64,000 bases of DNA, taken from positions 1 through 64,000 of the forward strand of contig CALOCZ010000014.1 in assembly GCA_942491935.1 (NCBI GenBank). Reading direction: 5' to 3'. This stretch comes from JAGTVG01 sp942491935 (GTDB lineage Bacteria; Bacteroidota; Bacteroidia; Cytophagales; Cyclobacteriaceae). A program made the translations under genes and the position numbers. Below are positions 27,581-37,198 of this stretch, in pieces. Each line of letters starts with the position of its first letter. Within the stretch, counting starts at the first letter, position 1. Under the pieces are notes generated by a model that was given only the letters and a program-made list of their open reading frames with translations, was not told where the DNA came from and did no database searches.

Positions 27581-29000
27581 TTAGTTTATAAATTCACCTG
27601 CATCTTTCAATGCTTTCCTTAAGGCCGCGAGTTTATTATTTACTTCCTGTAATTCGCTCTCAGGATTAGATTTTGCAACGACCCCGGCACCTGCCTGATA
27701 GTATAGGGTGTTGTTTTTGCTAAAGAATGACCGGATCATTATGGCATGGTTAAAATCCCCATTAAATCCAAGATATCCGATTGCCCCGCCGTAATATCCT
27801 CTTTGTGTTGGCTCGTATTTATTAATCAACTGCATAGCCATATGCTTAGGTGCCCCGGATAAAGTGCCTGCAGGAAAATGTATCAGCTACGATCCGAATG
27901 GTTGATGTATCTTCCTTCAGATTTCCGGAAACTTTGGATACCAGGTGGATTACGTGTGAATAGAACTGGATCTCTTTGAATTTCTCCACTTCAACATCAG
28001 ATCCGTTTCTTGACAGATCATTCCTTGCCAGATCAACCAGCATCACGTGTTCAGAATCTTCCTTCGGGTCATCCGATAACTTCCGGGCAAGTTCTGAATC
28101 ATATTTATCATTTCCGCTTCTTTTAAAAGTCCCTGCTATTGGGAAAATACTTGCCCTATTGTTTTTAATAACGATTTGGGCCTCCGGCGAAGAACCGAAT
28201 ATTTTGAAGTTGCTATAGTCAAAATAAAAAAGATAAGGTGAAGGATTGATAGCCCTTAAGGCCCGGTATACAATAAATTCATCGCCTTTAAAACTGGATT
28301 CAAACCTCCGGGACAGGACGATCTGAAAGACATCACCTAAAAGGCAGTGCTCCCTGCCCTTCTCGATAACCTTTAAAAATTCCTTGTCTGTAAAATTTGA
28401 AGCTTCATGTGGATCAACATGGAATTCATAGGTTGGAAAGTTCTTACTGCCAATAAGCGAAATAAGATCCTCTACATTTGAATTGGAATCATCTTCCTCG
28501 AGTTGATGATCAAATACAAACAATTCACTTTTAAAATGATTTACCACCAAAACATTTCTGAATACCGTGTAATGGATCTCAGGAATATCGTAATCCGGCT
28601 TATCTCGATCATGCAATTCGATATCTTCAAAATGCTCAACAGCATCATAGGATATATAGCCAAACAATCCATTCGTAATAAAATTATAGGATTGCTCATC
28701 TACTTTAAATCCGGAGATAAACTCACCCAGCAGATCGATCACCTCAGGCCGTTGTAAAAGCTGGATATCGTCACGTGTACCATCAGGATAGGTTATGGCC
28801 ACTTTGTTTCTTTTCAGGGAAAAGGAAGCTATAGGGTTGCAACCGATATATGAATAGCTGTTATCTGCAGCATGATAATCTGAACTTTCAAGCAAAATGG
28901 TATTTGCAAACTTGTCGCGCAGTTTAAGGTAGATGCTCACTGGAGTCACTACATCAGCGATCAGTCGTTTCGATGAAGTTTTAAATGAAAAGGTTTTCAA
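27581..29000 (-). CDS. trpE: Anthranilate synthase component I, one frameshift
   Basis: Converts chorismate to anthranilate. The N-terminal domain shows ILLESSD, the LLES tryptophan-binding (feedback) motif, and YSYIGCNP. The chorismate-binding domain has VFQIVLSRRF, INPSPYLFYFD, GSSPEAQI, PIAGTFKR and VMLVDLARNDL. Near 27882 the frame is lost: ADTFSCRHFIRGT against ADTFPAGTLSGAPK, restored by removing one T of a TTTT run. GGAIGYLGFNGDF and the C-terminal helix then follow. The corrected length, about 472 residues, is normal. First structural gene of the operon, directly after the attenuator. Confidence 0.93.
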
Positions 29001-29020
29001 AGCAATATCATTTTATGAAC

Positions 29021-29050
29021 AAAAAAAAAGCTCACTGTAATCAGTAAGCT
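29021..29050 (-). terminator. trp attenuator (intrinsic terminator before trpE)
   Basis: On the minus strand AGCTTACTG (29050-29042), loop ATTA, and CAGTGAGCT (29037-29029) form a nine-pair stem with one G-T pair. A run of nine T follows (29029-29021). It lies between the trpL stop and the trpE start, so it would stop transcription before the structural genes unless the stem is prevented from forming. Confidence 0.88.
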
Positions 29051-29081
29051 CTATATATTTTTAATATACCCGTACTTCTTT

Positions 29082-29144
29082 TTACAGCTGAAAAACAAAT
29101 TTCTCAGGCCACCACCAGTACAAAGTATTTCTGTTTTCTTTCAT
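29082..29144 (-). CDS. trpL: trp operon leader peptide
   Basis: A 20-codon frame, ATG 29144 to TAA 29082, encoding MKENRNTLYWWWPEKFVFQL. Three Trp codons (TGG TGG TGG) stand in a row, a composition with almost no chance explanation directly upstream of a trp operon and its terminator. The bases at its end, CTGTAA (29087-29082, covering the stop codon), are complementary to TTACAG in the terminator (29040-29035). A ribosome stalled on the Trp codons would leave CTGTAA free to pair with the terminator and break it. A ribosome that reaches the stop would cover it and let the terminator form. The peptide and terminator are seen directly; the switching pairing is inferred. It is too short for ordinary gene finding. 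Confidence 0.85.
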   Translation of the reverse strand: MKENRNTLYWWWPEKFVFQL

Positions 29145-29152
29145 TTCGATGA

Positions 29153-29160
29153 CAAATGTA
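29153..29160 (-). promoter_or_regulatory. Candidate -7 promoter element of the trp operon
   Basis: TACATTTG matches the Bacteroidota -7 consensus TAnnTTTG exactly and lies nine bases before the trpL start, which would give a very short 5' leader. No good TTG element is found at the expected 19-21 base distance upstream, so support is partial. Confidence 0.4.
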
Positions 29161-29262
29161 GAAAGTAAATTTAATTTTGAAAACATCAAGCGGTAAAATT
29201 TACAATATTTTTACTTTCAGGCCATAATTTTACGATAATCATATCTAAATCCTGCAATAATC

Positions 29263-30471
29263 CTATACAAATGCAGAAATTCCGGTTATTTCTTTACCTA
29301 ATATTAGCAAATGAATATCATGGGTGCCTTCATAAGTTATTACAGATTCGAGGTTCATCATATGTCTCATGATCGGATAATCACCAGTTATACCCATTCC
29401 TCCAAAGATCTGTCTTGCCTCGCGGGCAATCTTCAGTGCCACATCCACATTATTTCGCTTTGCTAATGAGATATGTGCCGAACTGGCCTTTCCTTCATTC
29501 ATCAATCCTCCAAGCCGCCAGTTCAGCAACTGGGCTTTTGTGATTTCAGTAAGCATTTCGGCGAGTTTTTTCTGGGTTAGCTGAAATGAGGCTATAGGCT
29601 TATCGAACTGGATTCTTTCAGCTGCATATTTTCTGGCCGATTCATAACAGTCCATTGCGGCACCAATAACACCCCAGGCAATACCATACCGCGCTGAATC
29701 AAGGCAGCCCATCGGAGCGCCTAAACCATCCTTTCCCGGAAGGATCTGCTCTTTTGGTACAATCACATTGTCAAAAACCAATTCACCAGTACAACTGGCC
29801 CTCAAAGACCACTTCCCATGTGTTTCAGGGGTGGATAATCCTGCCATTTCACGCTCAAGGATCATCCCTTTTATCCTGCCTTTTTCGTCCTTTGCCCATA
29901 CGATAGCGATATCCGCCTCAGGTGCATTGGATATCCACATTTTAGATCCGTTTAAGATATAATGGTCCCCTTTGTCAATGATCCTGCTTTTCATACCTGC
30001 TGGATTTGACCCATAATCCGGTTCTGTTAAACCAAAACATCCTAATATCTCTCCGGAAGCCAACCGCGGCAAATACTTTTCCCTTTGGGCTTCAGACCCA
30101 TACTTATAAATTGGGTACATAACCAGGGATCCCTGTACAGAGGCGGTTGACCGCATTCCTGAATCTCCCCTTTCAATTTCCTGCATGATCAGACCACTGG
30201 AAATATAGTCCATTTCACCACCTCCATATTTTGCCGGGATGAAGGGGCCGAATGCACCAATATCTCCAAACTTTTTGACAATGGTCGAAGGAAAAAAGGC
30301 ATTTTGTGCCCATTCCTCAATATATGGCGTTATCTCTTGCTTAACAAAATCGCGCATCGCACTTCGTACGAGAATATGTTCCTCAGTCAATAACCCATCA
30401 ATCTCATAAAAATCCGGAGATTCAAAATCATCATAAAAAGATGATTGGGGCTTGGAATGTTGCTCAGACAT
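29263..30471 (-). CDS. Acyl-CoA dehydrogenase, glutaryl-CoA dehydrogenase-like
   Basis: A FAD enzyme of 402 residues that oxidises an acyl-CoA. CFGLTEPDYGSNPAGMKS and ILNGSKMWISNAPEADIAIVWAKD are the FAD and substrate segments, and IFGGMGITGDYPIMRHMMNLESVITYEGTHDIH carries the catalytic base Glu in YEGT. The block around SVQGSLVMYPIYKYGSEAQ and the overall pattern fit the glutaryl-CoA dehydrogenase group, which acts in lysine and tryptophan breakdown. The nearby trp operon makes tryptophan rather than degrading it, so no functional link is claimed. The frame is intact and the length normal. Confidence 0.87.
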   Translation of the reverse strand: MSEQHSKPQSSFYDDFESPDFYEIDGLLTEEHILVRSAMRDFVKQEITPYIEEWAQNAFFPSTIVKKFGDIGAFGPFIPAKYGGGEMDYISSGLIMQEIERGDSGMRSTASVQGSLVMYPIYKYGSEAQREKYLPRLASGEILGCFGLTEPDYGSNPAGMKSRIIDKGDHYILNGSKMWISNAPEADIAIVWAKDEKGRIKGMILEREMAGLSTPETHGKWSLRASCTGELVFDNVIVPKEQILPGKDGLGAPMGCLDSARYGIAWGVIGAAMDCYESARKYAAERIQFDKPIASFQLTQKKLAEMLTEITKAQLLNWRLGGLMNEGKASSAHISLAKRNNVDVALKIAREARQIFGGMGITGDYPIMRHMMNLESVITYEGTHDIHLLILGKEITGISAFV

Positions 30472-30623
30472 GCGATTATGTTGTTTTAATGAATTATATA
30501 TACCAAATTTACAATTATATTGTTATACGCAAGTAGCAGGTAAAATTTTTTCAGGTGTATGTATAAAATTGGCTGCCTTCAGAACGTTAAGAGTATGTTG
30601 GTTAAAGGCAACCGTTGAGGTCT

Positions 30624-32471
30624 ATGTTAAGAATCCTTTCTTTAAGCCTAATAATTTTTATCGCATGTGGAAACCTACTGTATGCACAGCGGGTTACAGT
30701 TCACACCTATTTTGAAGAAGGAGATACCAGAATAAAAGAAACCTTTATGGTCCTTGAACATGATAAAAATATACTTGATGGAAAGTATATGTCATATTAC
30801 CAGAATGGGAACATAAAATCTGAAGGTTTTTACCAGAATAACGATCCAATCGGATACTGGAATTATTATTATGAAGGCGGGAAACTGAAAATGCGGGGTC
30901 AGCTAAAGGGCAATTCGAATTATGGTTTATGGAAATACTATTATGAAAATGGTCAACTTAGTATGGAAGGGAATATTTACAATGGAAAAAGAGAAGGTGA
31001 ATGGAGGTTTTATTTTGAAAGTGGGACAAAGAAAAGCAGGGGAAATTTTAATAATGGTAAAAAAGCCGGGATATGGAACCATTTTTATGAAGATGGCACC
31101 TTGAAAGCCCAGGCTTTTTATAAAGATGAAATCGGTTTTTATAAAGAATTCTACAATAACGGTAAAGTAAAAGGACAAGGCTATAATATTAATGGCAAGA
31201 GTGATTCGACATGGGTTTACTTTTATGAGAATGGAGGGAAACAGGCAGAGGGAAGATTTAAAGAGGGTTTGCGATCCGGGTTATGGTCTTATTATTATGA
31301 AAATGGCAATATTTCAGCCTCTGGATATTACCAGGGTGGAGATAAAAACGGCACATGGACTTATTATCATGAAAACGGCAAAAAAAGCTCTGAGGGGATT
31401 GAACAAAAAGGACGTAAAGAAGGGAACTGGCGGATTTACGATAATGAAGGGTATATGAAGGGAGAAGGATTTTTTCATTCCGGATCAGGAGAATATAAAG
31501 AATTTTATGAAAATGGAAACCTGAGGGTAATCGGAGAGATGAAGAATGGCATTCATGAAGGCAAATGGTTGTATTACTATGAAGATGGAAGCCTTGAAGG
31601 GGAAGCGGAATTTGTGAATGGAGAAGGAAATTATACAGGTTATTATCTGAATGGTAAAATCAAAATGAAGGGTAAAATTAAGAATGGGAAAAATGTGGGA
31701 AATTGGGAATTATATAAGGAAGATGGTAGCGTAGCCGGGTATTACAAGCCCATTTATGAGGAAGATAAGCCTGTTTTCAAAGTTAGTGATCAAGCAATGG
31801 CTGAAGAAGTTCAGGGAGATTATATGAAACCGGATTACAAATACAAGAAAAGGCATAGCAGATATTTTACTCCGGTAATCAATGAGTTTAAGGGCATCAT
31901 TATAGCCACAGACCCTGTGGCACCAATCCTTGGGAGTTTGCCACTTTCGCTTGAATATTACTTTCACGAAAGAATGGGTTACGAAATTATGTTCAATGTT
32001 ATCCGGGATCCGTTTTTTAAAAGCAACAGTTCCATCCCTCCTTATGAATTATATGACACGGGATTTGGAATAGCTTTCAGGCAGAAATTCTACCATCCGG
32101 AAAAGGGCATCGGCATGTTATACTTCGCGAATGAGCTCAGGTATACTTATATACAACACCAATTCAATGCACTCGATTCGGCAAATCTTTCGAACCAGGG
32201 TACCTATGCTGTAAATAGCACTGAACAATTGTACGAATATTCGTTCATATTAGGAAACCGATGGATGAAGCTATTTGGTCAGACCTGGAATATTAAATCT
32301 AAGCAGTCCGGGATAACGATTGATTTCTATATAGGTGTGGGTGTGGGATATAGGGATTTCAAGAAAAATTACGATGACAATCCTTTTTATGACAAAAAAT
32401 TTGATGATCTTCGCCAGGGAAGTTTTTCTATAAATCCTCGTTTTGGCGTTAATATTGGGTATGTGTTTTAA
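30624..32471 (+). CDS. MORN/YwqK-repeat protein with a C-terminal outer-membrane-like domain
   Basis: About 615 residues. The ATG at 30624 (signal MLRILSLSLIIFIACGNLLYAQ) is preferred over an upstream TTG at 30615. Residues about 40-380 contain some fifteen repeats of about 20-23 residues of the form YYENGxLxxEGxYxNGKxxGxW, the MORN_2/YwqK pattern. The C-terminal part (about 405-615) begins TPVINEFKGIIIATDPVAP and looks like an outer-membrane beta-barrel, with SLEYYFHERMGYEIMFN, then alternating hydrophobic strands ending in GVNIGYVF. Bacterial YwqK-repeat proteins have been annotated as antitoxin-like, but here the exported barrel argues for a surface role. The next gene follows 27 bases later and may be co-transcribed. 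Confidence 0.7.
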   Translation: MLRILSLSLIIFIACGNLLYAQRVTVHTYFEEGDTRIKETFMVLEHDKNILDGKYMSYYQNGNIKSEGFYQNNDPIGYWNYYYEGGKLKMRGQLKGNSNYGLWKYYYENGQLSMEGNIYNGKREGEWRFYFESGTKKSRGNFNNGKKAGIWNHFYEDGTLKAQAFYKDEIGFYKEFYNNGKVKGQGYNINGKSDSTWVYFYENGGKQAEGRFKEGLRSGLWSYYYENGNISASGYYQGGDKNGTWTYYHENGKKSSEGIEQKGRKEGNWRIYDNEGYMKGEGFFHSGSGEYKEFYENGNLRVIGEMKNGIHEGKWLYYYEDGSLEGEAEFVNGEGNYTGYYLNGKIKMKGKIKNGKNVGNWELYKEDGSVAGYYKPIYEEDKPVFKVSDQAMAEEVQGDYMKPDYKYKKRHSRYFTPVINEFKGIIIATDPVAPILGSLPLSLEYYFHERMGYEIMFNVIRDPFFKSNSSIPPYELYDTGFGIAFRQKFYHPEKGIGMLYFANELRYTYIQHQFNALDSANLSNQGTYAVNSTEQLYEYSFILGNRWMKLFGQTWNIKSKQSGITIDFYIGVGVGYRDFKKNYDDNPFYDKKFDDLRQGSFSINPRFGVNIGYVF

Positions 32472-32498
32472 TTAAAGTCAATCTGATTTCTTAGAGCT

Positions 32499-34616
32499 AT
32501 GTATTTAAAGAAGTATTTAATTACTTGTTTATTCTTTTTTTTGGTATCAGCATCTTTCGGCCAGATCCCTTCGACAATTTTCTCAAAAGTGGAAGTACGG
32601 ATAGATACAATGGTTTTCAACACAAGGGACAATCTTGTTGTATACAATGGGGAAAATCATATGTATTTCCAATTTAACAGTGAAAACCCTATTTGTGAGG
32701 TCAGGATTTATCCTTACAGGGACGATCTTTTCTCACGTTTAAGCCTGGTAAGATCAAATGATTTTACTGTATTGGATTCAATTTATAACTATAACAATGA
32801 ATATTACCGCTTCAAAATCAAATTCCGGGACTTGTATAATTCAGATTTTCTGAATTTCACATTTACGGTTTCAAGTAATGACTCATCAAAATTTTCCACA
32901 GAAGTTATTCCGCTGCTCCCTGTAACCTCAACAAAAGTGGAGTTTATTCCTGATAATAATGAACTTTTCATAGGGGAAGAAAAGGTATTTCCTTTGATCA
33001 CCGATAATATTCGTAATATTCGCATCGATAATATCTGGACTTCTGATAATATGATCAATTACAGAATGACTGAGGAAGCTGGAAAACTTTATATACACTT
33101 GATCTCAAGCAGTTATGGGTTTCACAGGTTTGACCTTTCGATAAAAACAAAAAAACCATTTTTAAGTGAATTTGGAACCTTAAGTTATGACATACCTCTT
33201 AAACAACAGGAATTTGTTGTCCGGAGAAGCCGGCTTCAGTTTTTAAAAATCGATAGGGAGTATATCATCCATGATCCTCAAAATCAATCCGGTAATGAAA
33301 TTCAATTGGATAACAATTCAGCCCTGAATCCGGGTCATACCTACAGGATAGAGAACCAGGAAGAACCAGGGGGTGCACTTATTGCTGAATTATTTATTAA
33401 AAGTCATATCAACAATGGGAGAATGCTTTGCATCCTGCGTCCTTATTCACTACATCGAATTAATGAAGGATATCTATACATAAAAGATAACGACCAGTCA
33501 CTTTTTATAACAAATCTGAATATTATCCCTAAACCAAATATAAAGAATATCAATTTATTACGGGAAGGAGAAGACTGGACCTCAAATCTATCTGTACACC
33601 CGGGTGAAACGGTAGAATTAAGAATGGAAGGGGAATCTCTTTCGAAAGCTTCATTCGAATTCGAAGGATTGACCAATATTGGGCTCGACACGCTCATCCA
33701 CAACGAATATGTAGCTACATACATACTTAATATCCCAATTGATATATATAATCGGACAATTCCAATTTATAACCACGGGGAGAAAACTGGTTTTGAATTA
33801 TTAGTACAGGAATATCGAAGGCCACGTGAATTCGATTATGTTAGCATAGAAGGTAATGGATTTAAAAAACAATTCAATGCAGTCGGTAACACAATACTGA
33901 CGCCACAGGTCGTTCAGTATCTTACCATAAAGTTCGATAACAACAAAATCGACTCGGAAGGAGAATTGTACGGCCAGCAGCATTTGAATATCCGTGTCAC
34001 ATTAAGAGGCAGGGATAATGAATTACTTGAAATGAAAGATTTTGAAGATATTGTTGTTTGTCCTGGGCCTTTTTCACCAAGGGATGGTTTTTACAGGGGC
34101 AATTGTTCTTCAAATGTAATCAACGTCAATAATTATCTAAATAAAAAAACCTACGATATAGAATCCTGGTCGAAGATAACTGTCGAGATCTCAAACGATA
34201 AGAATGTCTATGGTGGAGCCGGGTTTAAAAAAACTGTTGAGATTATTTACGAGAAATACTGGCGGTTTGATATTGAAGTGTCCTTTCCTGCCGGACTGGT
34301 CACTTATGGCAGTGAATCGGCTGGTAATCTGACCGGGATCAGTATGGCTATGATCGCTCAATTCAGCTTTTATCAGAAAAACCGGATTAACCGATTGCAG
34401 CCCTTCAAAGTGGGTGCAGGATTCCTTGCACTGGATGCTTTCAATTTTTCTGAAAACGACGACAACCGGGACCTGGCAATAGTGATATTGGGATCATTAT
34501 ATCCAACCAGAAAAGACAAAAAGCTTACCTTCCCTTTGTACTTCGGTGGTGGGTATAAGCTGAATGCTGAAGAATTCTTCTTTCTGATCGGACCGGGCAT
34601 CAGGATCAGCCTATAA
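32499..34616 (+). CDS. Large exported protein of unknown function
   Basis: 705 residues with a signal peptide (MYLKKYLITCLFFFLVSASFGQ). The bulk (about 25-560) is rich in Asn, Asp, Ile and Tyr with alternating beta-strand character, such as IPSTIFSKVEVRIDTMVF. The last 150 residues begin YWRFDIEVSFPAGLVTYGSESAGNL and end FFFLIGPGIRISL, a terminal aromatic/hydrophobic strand typical of outer-membrane barrels. I do not recognise a family. It follows the MORN-repeat gene by 27 bases, and both end in a barrel-like domain, so the two may work together at the cell surface. Nothing shows a catalytic site. Confidence 0.55.
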   Translation: MYLKKYLITCLFFFLVSASFGQIPSTIFSKVEVRIDTMVFNTRDNLVVYNGENHMYFQFNSENPICEVRIYPYRDDLFSRLSLVRSNDFTVLDSIYNYNNEYYRFKIKFRDLYNSDFLNFTFTVSSNDSSKFSTEVIPLLPVTSTKVEFIPDNNELFIGEEKVFPLITDNIRNIRIDNIWTSDNMINYRMTEEAGKLYIHLISSSYGFHRFDLSIKTKKPFLSEFGTLSYDIPLKQQEFVVRRSRLQFLKIDREYIIHDPQNQSGNEIQLDNNSALNPGHTYRIENQEEPGGALIAELFIKSHINNGRMLCILRPYSLHRINEGYLYIKDNDQSLFITNLNIIPKPNIKNINLLREGEDWTSNLSVHPGETVELRMEGESLSKASFEFEGLTNIGLDTLIHNEYVATYILNIPIDIYNRTIPIYNHGEKTGFELLVQEYRRPREFDYVSIEGNGFKKQFNAVGNTILTPQVVQYLTIKFDNNKIDSEGELYGQQHLNIRVTLRGRDNELLEMKDFEDIVVCPGPFSPRDGFYRGNCSSNVINVNNYLNKKTYDIESWSKITVEISNDKNVYGGAGFKKTVEIIYEKYWRFDIEVSFPAGLVTYGSESAGNLTGISMAMIAQFSFYQKNRINRLQPFKVGAGFLALDAFNFSENDDNRDLAIVILGSLYPTRKDKKLTFPLYFGGGYKLNAEEFFFLIGPGIRISL

Positions 34617-34941
34617 TTTTAATTTCCATAAATTAGGAATCCAAAAAAGCTTCATTGCCCTGTTTAAGGCAATAATATATAACCTGCGTTCAGAAATTTC
34701 TTTTCAGAAGTGAATTTTGAATTATATAAACCAGTCAGATAACTTCAAAAATCATATGAGTTGAAGCTGTTAAGTTTTATACAGGATGCAGTAAAAGTGT
34801 CCGCCTCAATGTTAATTTCATGTTATATCTAATATTCTTTTATATCTGCAAGAGGTATTACTATCGATTTGGCTAAATTTGTTACCTTCATGAATTACTG
34901 AGATCGCTCAGTAGAAGACCCAAATTTGAACTATAATCATA
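34617..34941. promoter_or_regulatory. Spacer before the phosphofructokinase gene
   Basis: An AT-rich gap with a small stem ATTGCC/GGCAAT at 34654-34673 and no T-tract. TAAATTTG at 34875-34882 matches the Bacteroidota -7 consensus TAnnTTTG and lies about 60 bases before the ATG; no matching TTG element is seen. No gene. Confidence 0.35.
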
Positions 34942-37167
34942 ATGACAAAAAATAATAAATTCTCAAGCCTTGGTGTACTTACAAGTGGTGGTGATTCACA
35001 AGGCATGAACGCTGCAGTCAGGGCAGTGGTTAGAACTGCTTTGTACAAGGGCCTGGATGTATATGCAATACTACAAGGATATAACGGCATGTATAAAGGA
35101 GGTAAAATGATCAAGAAGATGAACTGGGATTCAGTCAGTGGCATTATGCATAAAGGTGGCACTGAGATCGGTACAGCCAGAAGCCAGGAATTCCGGACTC
35201 GTGAAGGCCGATTGCAGGCTGCATTAAACCTTGTGAAGGAGGATATTGACCACCTGGTGGTAATTGGGGGTGACGGAAGTCTTACGGGGGCAAACCTTTT
35301 TCGTGAGGAATGGCCATCACTAATAGCAGAACTGGTCAAAACGAAGAAAATAACCAAAGCGAAAGCTGAGCAACATCCCAGATTGAAGATTGTGGGGCTA
35401 GTGGGATCCATTGATAATGATATGTCGGGAACAGATATGACTATAGGAGCAGATACTGCCCTCCGGAGAATTGTTGACGCAGTCGATATGCTTGGAGATA
35501 CCGCAGCAAGTCATGACAGGACTTTTGTGGTTGAAGTTATGGGAAGGAATTGCGGATATCTGGCATTGATCAGCGCACTATCCACAGGTGCTGATTCCGT
35601 TTTTATACCTGAACATCCACCCAAAGAGGGTTGGGAAGACCGCTTATGCGATATCATCCGTACCAACCGCGATGCTGGGAAAAACGATAGCCTTGTCATT
35701 GTAGCAGAAGGGGCAAAAGATACGAAAGGGAATCCTATAAAACCCCACGATATCAAGGAGGTCCTCGAAGAGAAGCTGGGCCAGGATACGCGGATCACCA
35801 TCCTCGGGCATGTACAACGAGGGGGCTCCCCAAGTGCTTTCGATAGGTATATGAGTACTGTTTTGGGTTATAGTGCCGTCGATTATATTCTTAATGCACC
35901 GGAAGACCAGGAACCCATGATGATCGGGATGCGTCGTAATAAAATAAAAGCCGTTTCCTTGATGGAAAGTGTAAAAAAAACACATTCTATTTATGAATGC
36001 ATCAACCTTGGGAAATATGAGGAAGCAATCAAGCTTAGAGGCGGGAGTTTCAAAGAATCTATTAGCACGTTCAAGACACTTAGACAGGCCTCCCCTAAAC
36101 CGCCACTAAAGGGTAAAAAACAACTTAAACTGGCAATTTTAAATACCAGTGGTCCGTCACCCGGGATGAATGTTGCCACCCGTACTGCTGTAAGGCTTGG
36201 GCTTGACGCCGGACATAAAATGCTGGCTGTGAAAAATGGATTTGACGGTCTGGTAAATGACCACTTAATGGAGATGAACTGGAATAGCGTTACCGGTTGG
36301 ACTCATTTGGGTGGAACAATGCTGGGGACGAACAGGAAAGCTCCGACTGACAGAGAATATTATCCTATAGCCTCCACACTGGACAAACATCAGATCGATG
36401 GCCTGATAATTATTGGAGGATTTTCCGGCTATCAAGCAGCCTATGACCTGATGAACAACCGCGATAAATATAAGGCCTTTGATATTCCAATCGTCCTGAT
36501 TCCTTCAAGCATCAACAACAACCTGCCAGGATCTGACTTCAGTATTGGTGCGGATACTGCCATTAATAATATAGTTGATGCCATCGATAAAATTAAGGAA
36601 TCAGCCGTTTCCTCAAACAGGGCCTTTGTGGTAGAGGTAATGGGCAGATATTGTGGTTATCTGGCATTAATGAGCGGACTGGCAACAGGAGCGGAAAAGG
36701 TATATATGCATGAATCAGGAATAACCTTACAAGACATGATGAATGATGTGAATACATTGAAAGAAGGTTTTCTGTCAGGACAAAGGCTGGCACGGGTTAT
36801 CATAAATGAGTCTGCAAACCCTACAGCCACCACTGAATTCATTTCAAGCTTATTTGAAGAAGAGGGGGGGGCGATATTTGATGTAAGGAAATCGATCCTG
36901 GGCCATATTCAGCAAGGAGGCAATCCAACACCCTATGACAGAAATATTGCGATCAGATTTACAACAAAAGCGATCAACAAATTGATCGACATGGCCGAAA
37001 AAGGAGAAAATGATTGTGCTTTCATAGGATACGACAACGGAGAGATGAAATTTACTGATCTGTTCGAATTTCCACGCATGGTTGATCTGAAGTATTCCAG
37101 GCCGAAAGAAGAATGGTGGTTGAACATTCGTGAAATATCTGAAGTGTTTGAAAGATTTCATGAATAA
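34942..37167 (+). CDS. Double-length 6-phosphofructokinase (tandem PFK domains)
   Basis: A 741-residue protein with two PFK domains in one frame, as in eukaryotic enzymes. The N-terminal half (about 8-350) has LTSGGDSQGMNAAVRA, VVIGGDGSLTGA, GSIDNDMSGTDMTIGADTA with the catalytic Asp, EVMGRNCGYLALIS and ILGHVQRGGSPSAFDR. The C-terminal half (about 395-740) repeats the pattern as NTSGPSPGMNVATRTAVR, IIGGFSGYQAAYDL, SSINNNLPGSDFSIGADTAINN and EVMGRYCGYLALMSG. There the GGDGS loop has become GGFSG and the I-D-N-D motif I-N-N-N, so the second half has lost the catalytic Asp and is probably regulatory. This split, active half first and effector half second, is the one known from animal and fungal PFK. 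ATP or pyrophosphate as donor cannot be decided by eye. Confidence 0.88.
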   Translation: MTKNNKFSSLGVLTSGGDSQGMNAAVRAVVRTALYKGLDVYAILQGYNGMYKGGKMIKKMNWDSVSGIMHKGGTEIGTARSQEFRTREGRLQAALNLVKEDIDHLVVIGGDGSLTGANLFREEWPSLIAELVKTKKITKAKAEQHPRLKIVGLVGSIDNDMSGTDMTIGADTALRRIVDAVDMLGDTAASHDRTFVVEVMGRNCGYLALISALSTGADSVFIPEHPPKEGWEDRLCDIIRTNRDAGKNDSLVIVAEGAKDTKGNPIKPHDIKEVLEEKLGQDTRITILGHVQRGGSPSAFDRYMSTVLGYSAVDYILNAPEDQEPMMIGMRRNKIKAVSLMESVKKTHSIYECINLGKYEEAIKLRGGSFKESISTFKTLRQASPKPPLKGKKQLKLAILNTSGPSPGMNVATRTAVRLGLDAGHKMLAVKNGFDGLVNDHLMEMNWNSVTGWTHLGGTMLGTNRKAPTDREYYPIASTLDKHQIDGLIIIGGFSGYQAAYDLMNNRDKYKAFDIPIVLIPSSINNNLPGSDFSIGADTAINNIVDAIDKIKESAVSSNRAFVVEVMGRYCGYLALMSGLATGAEKVYMHESGITLQDMMNDVNTLKEGFLSGQRLARVIINESANPTATTEFISSLFEEEGGAIFDVRKSILGHIQQGGNPTPYDRNIAIRFTTKAINKLIDMAEKGENDCAFIGYDNGEMKFTDLFEFPRMVDLKYSRPKEEWWLNIREISEVFERFHE

Positions 37168-37198
37168 TATTATTTTAACAGGTCTAAATAATTCATAA

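Noticed and set aside
24976..29000. Calling trpC, trpD and trpE true pseudogenes and the strain a tryptophan auxotroph
   Set aside because: Most slips are one base in short homopolymers, all catalytic motifs remain, and other genes of the operon and the attenuator are intact.
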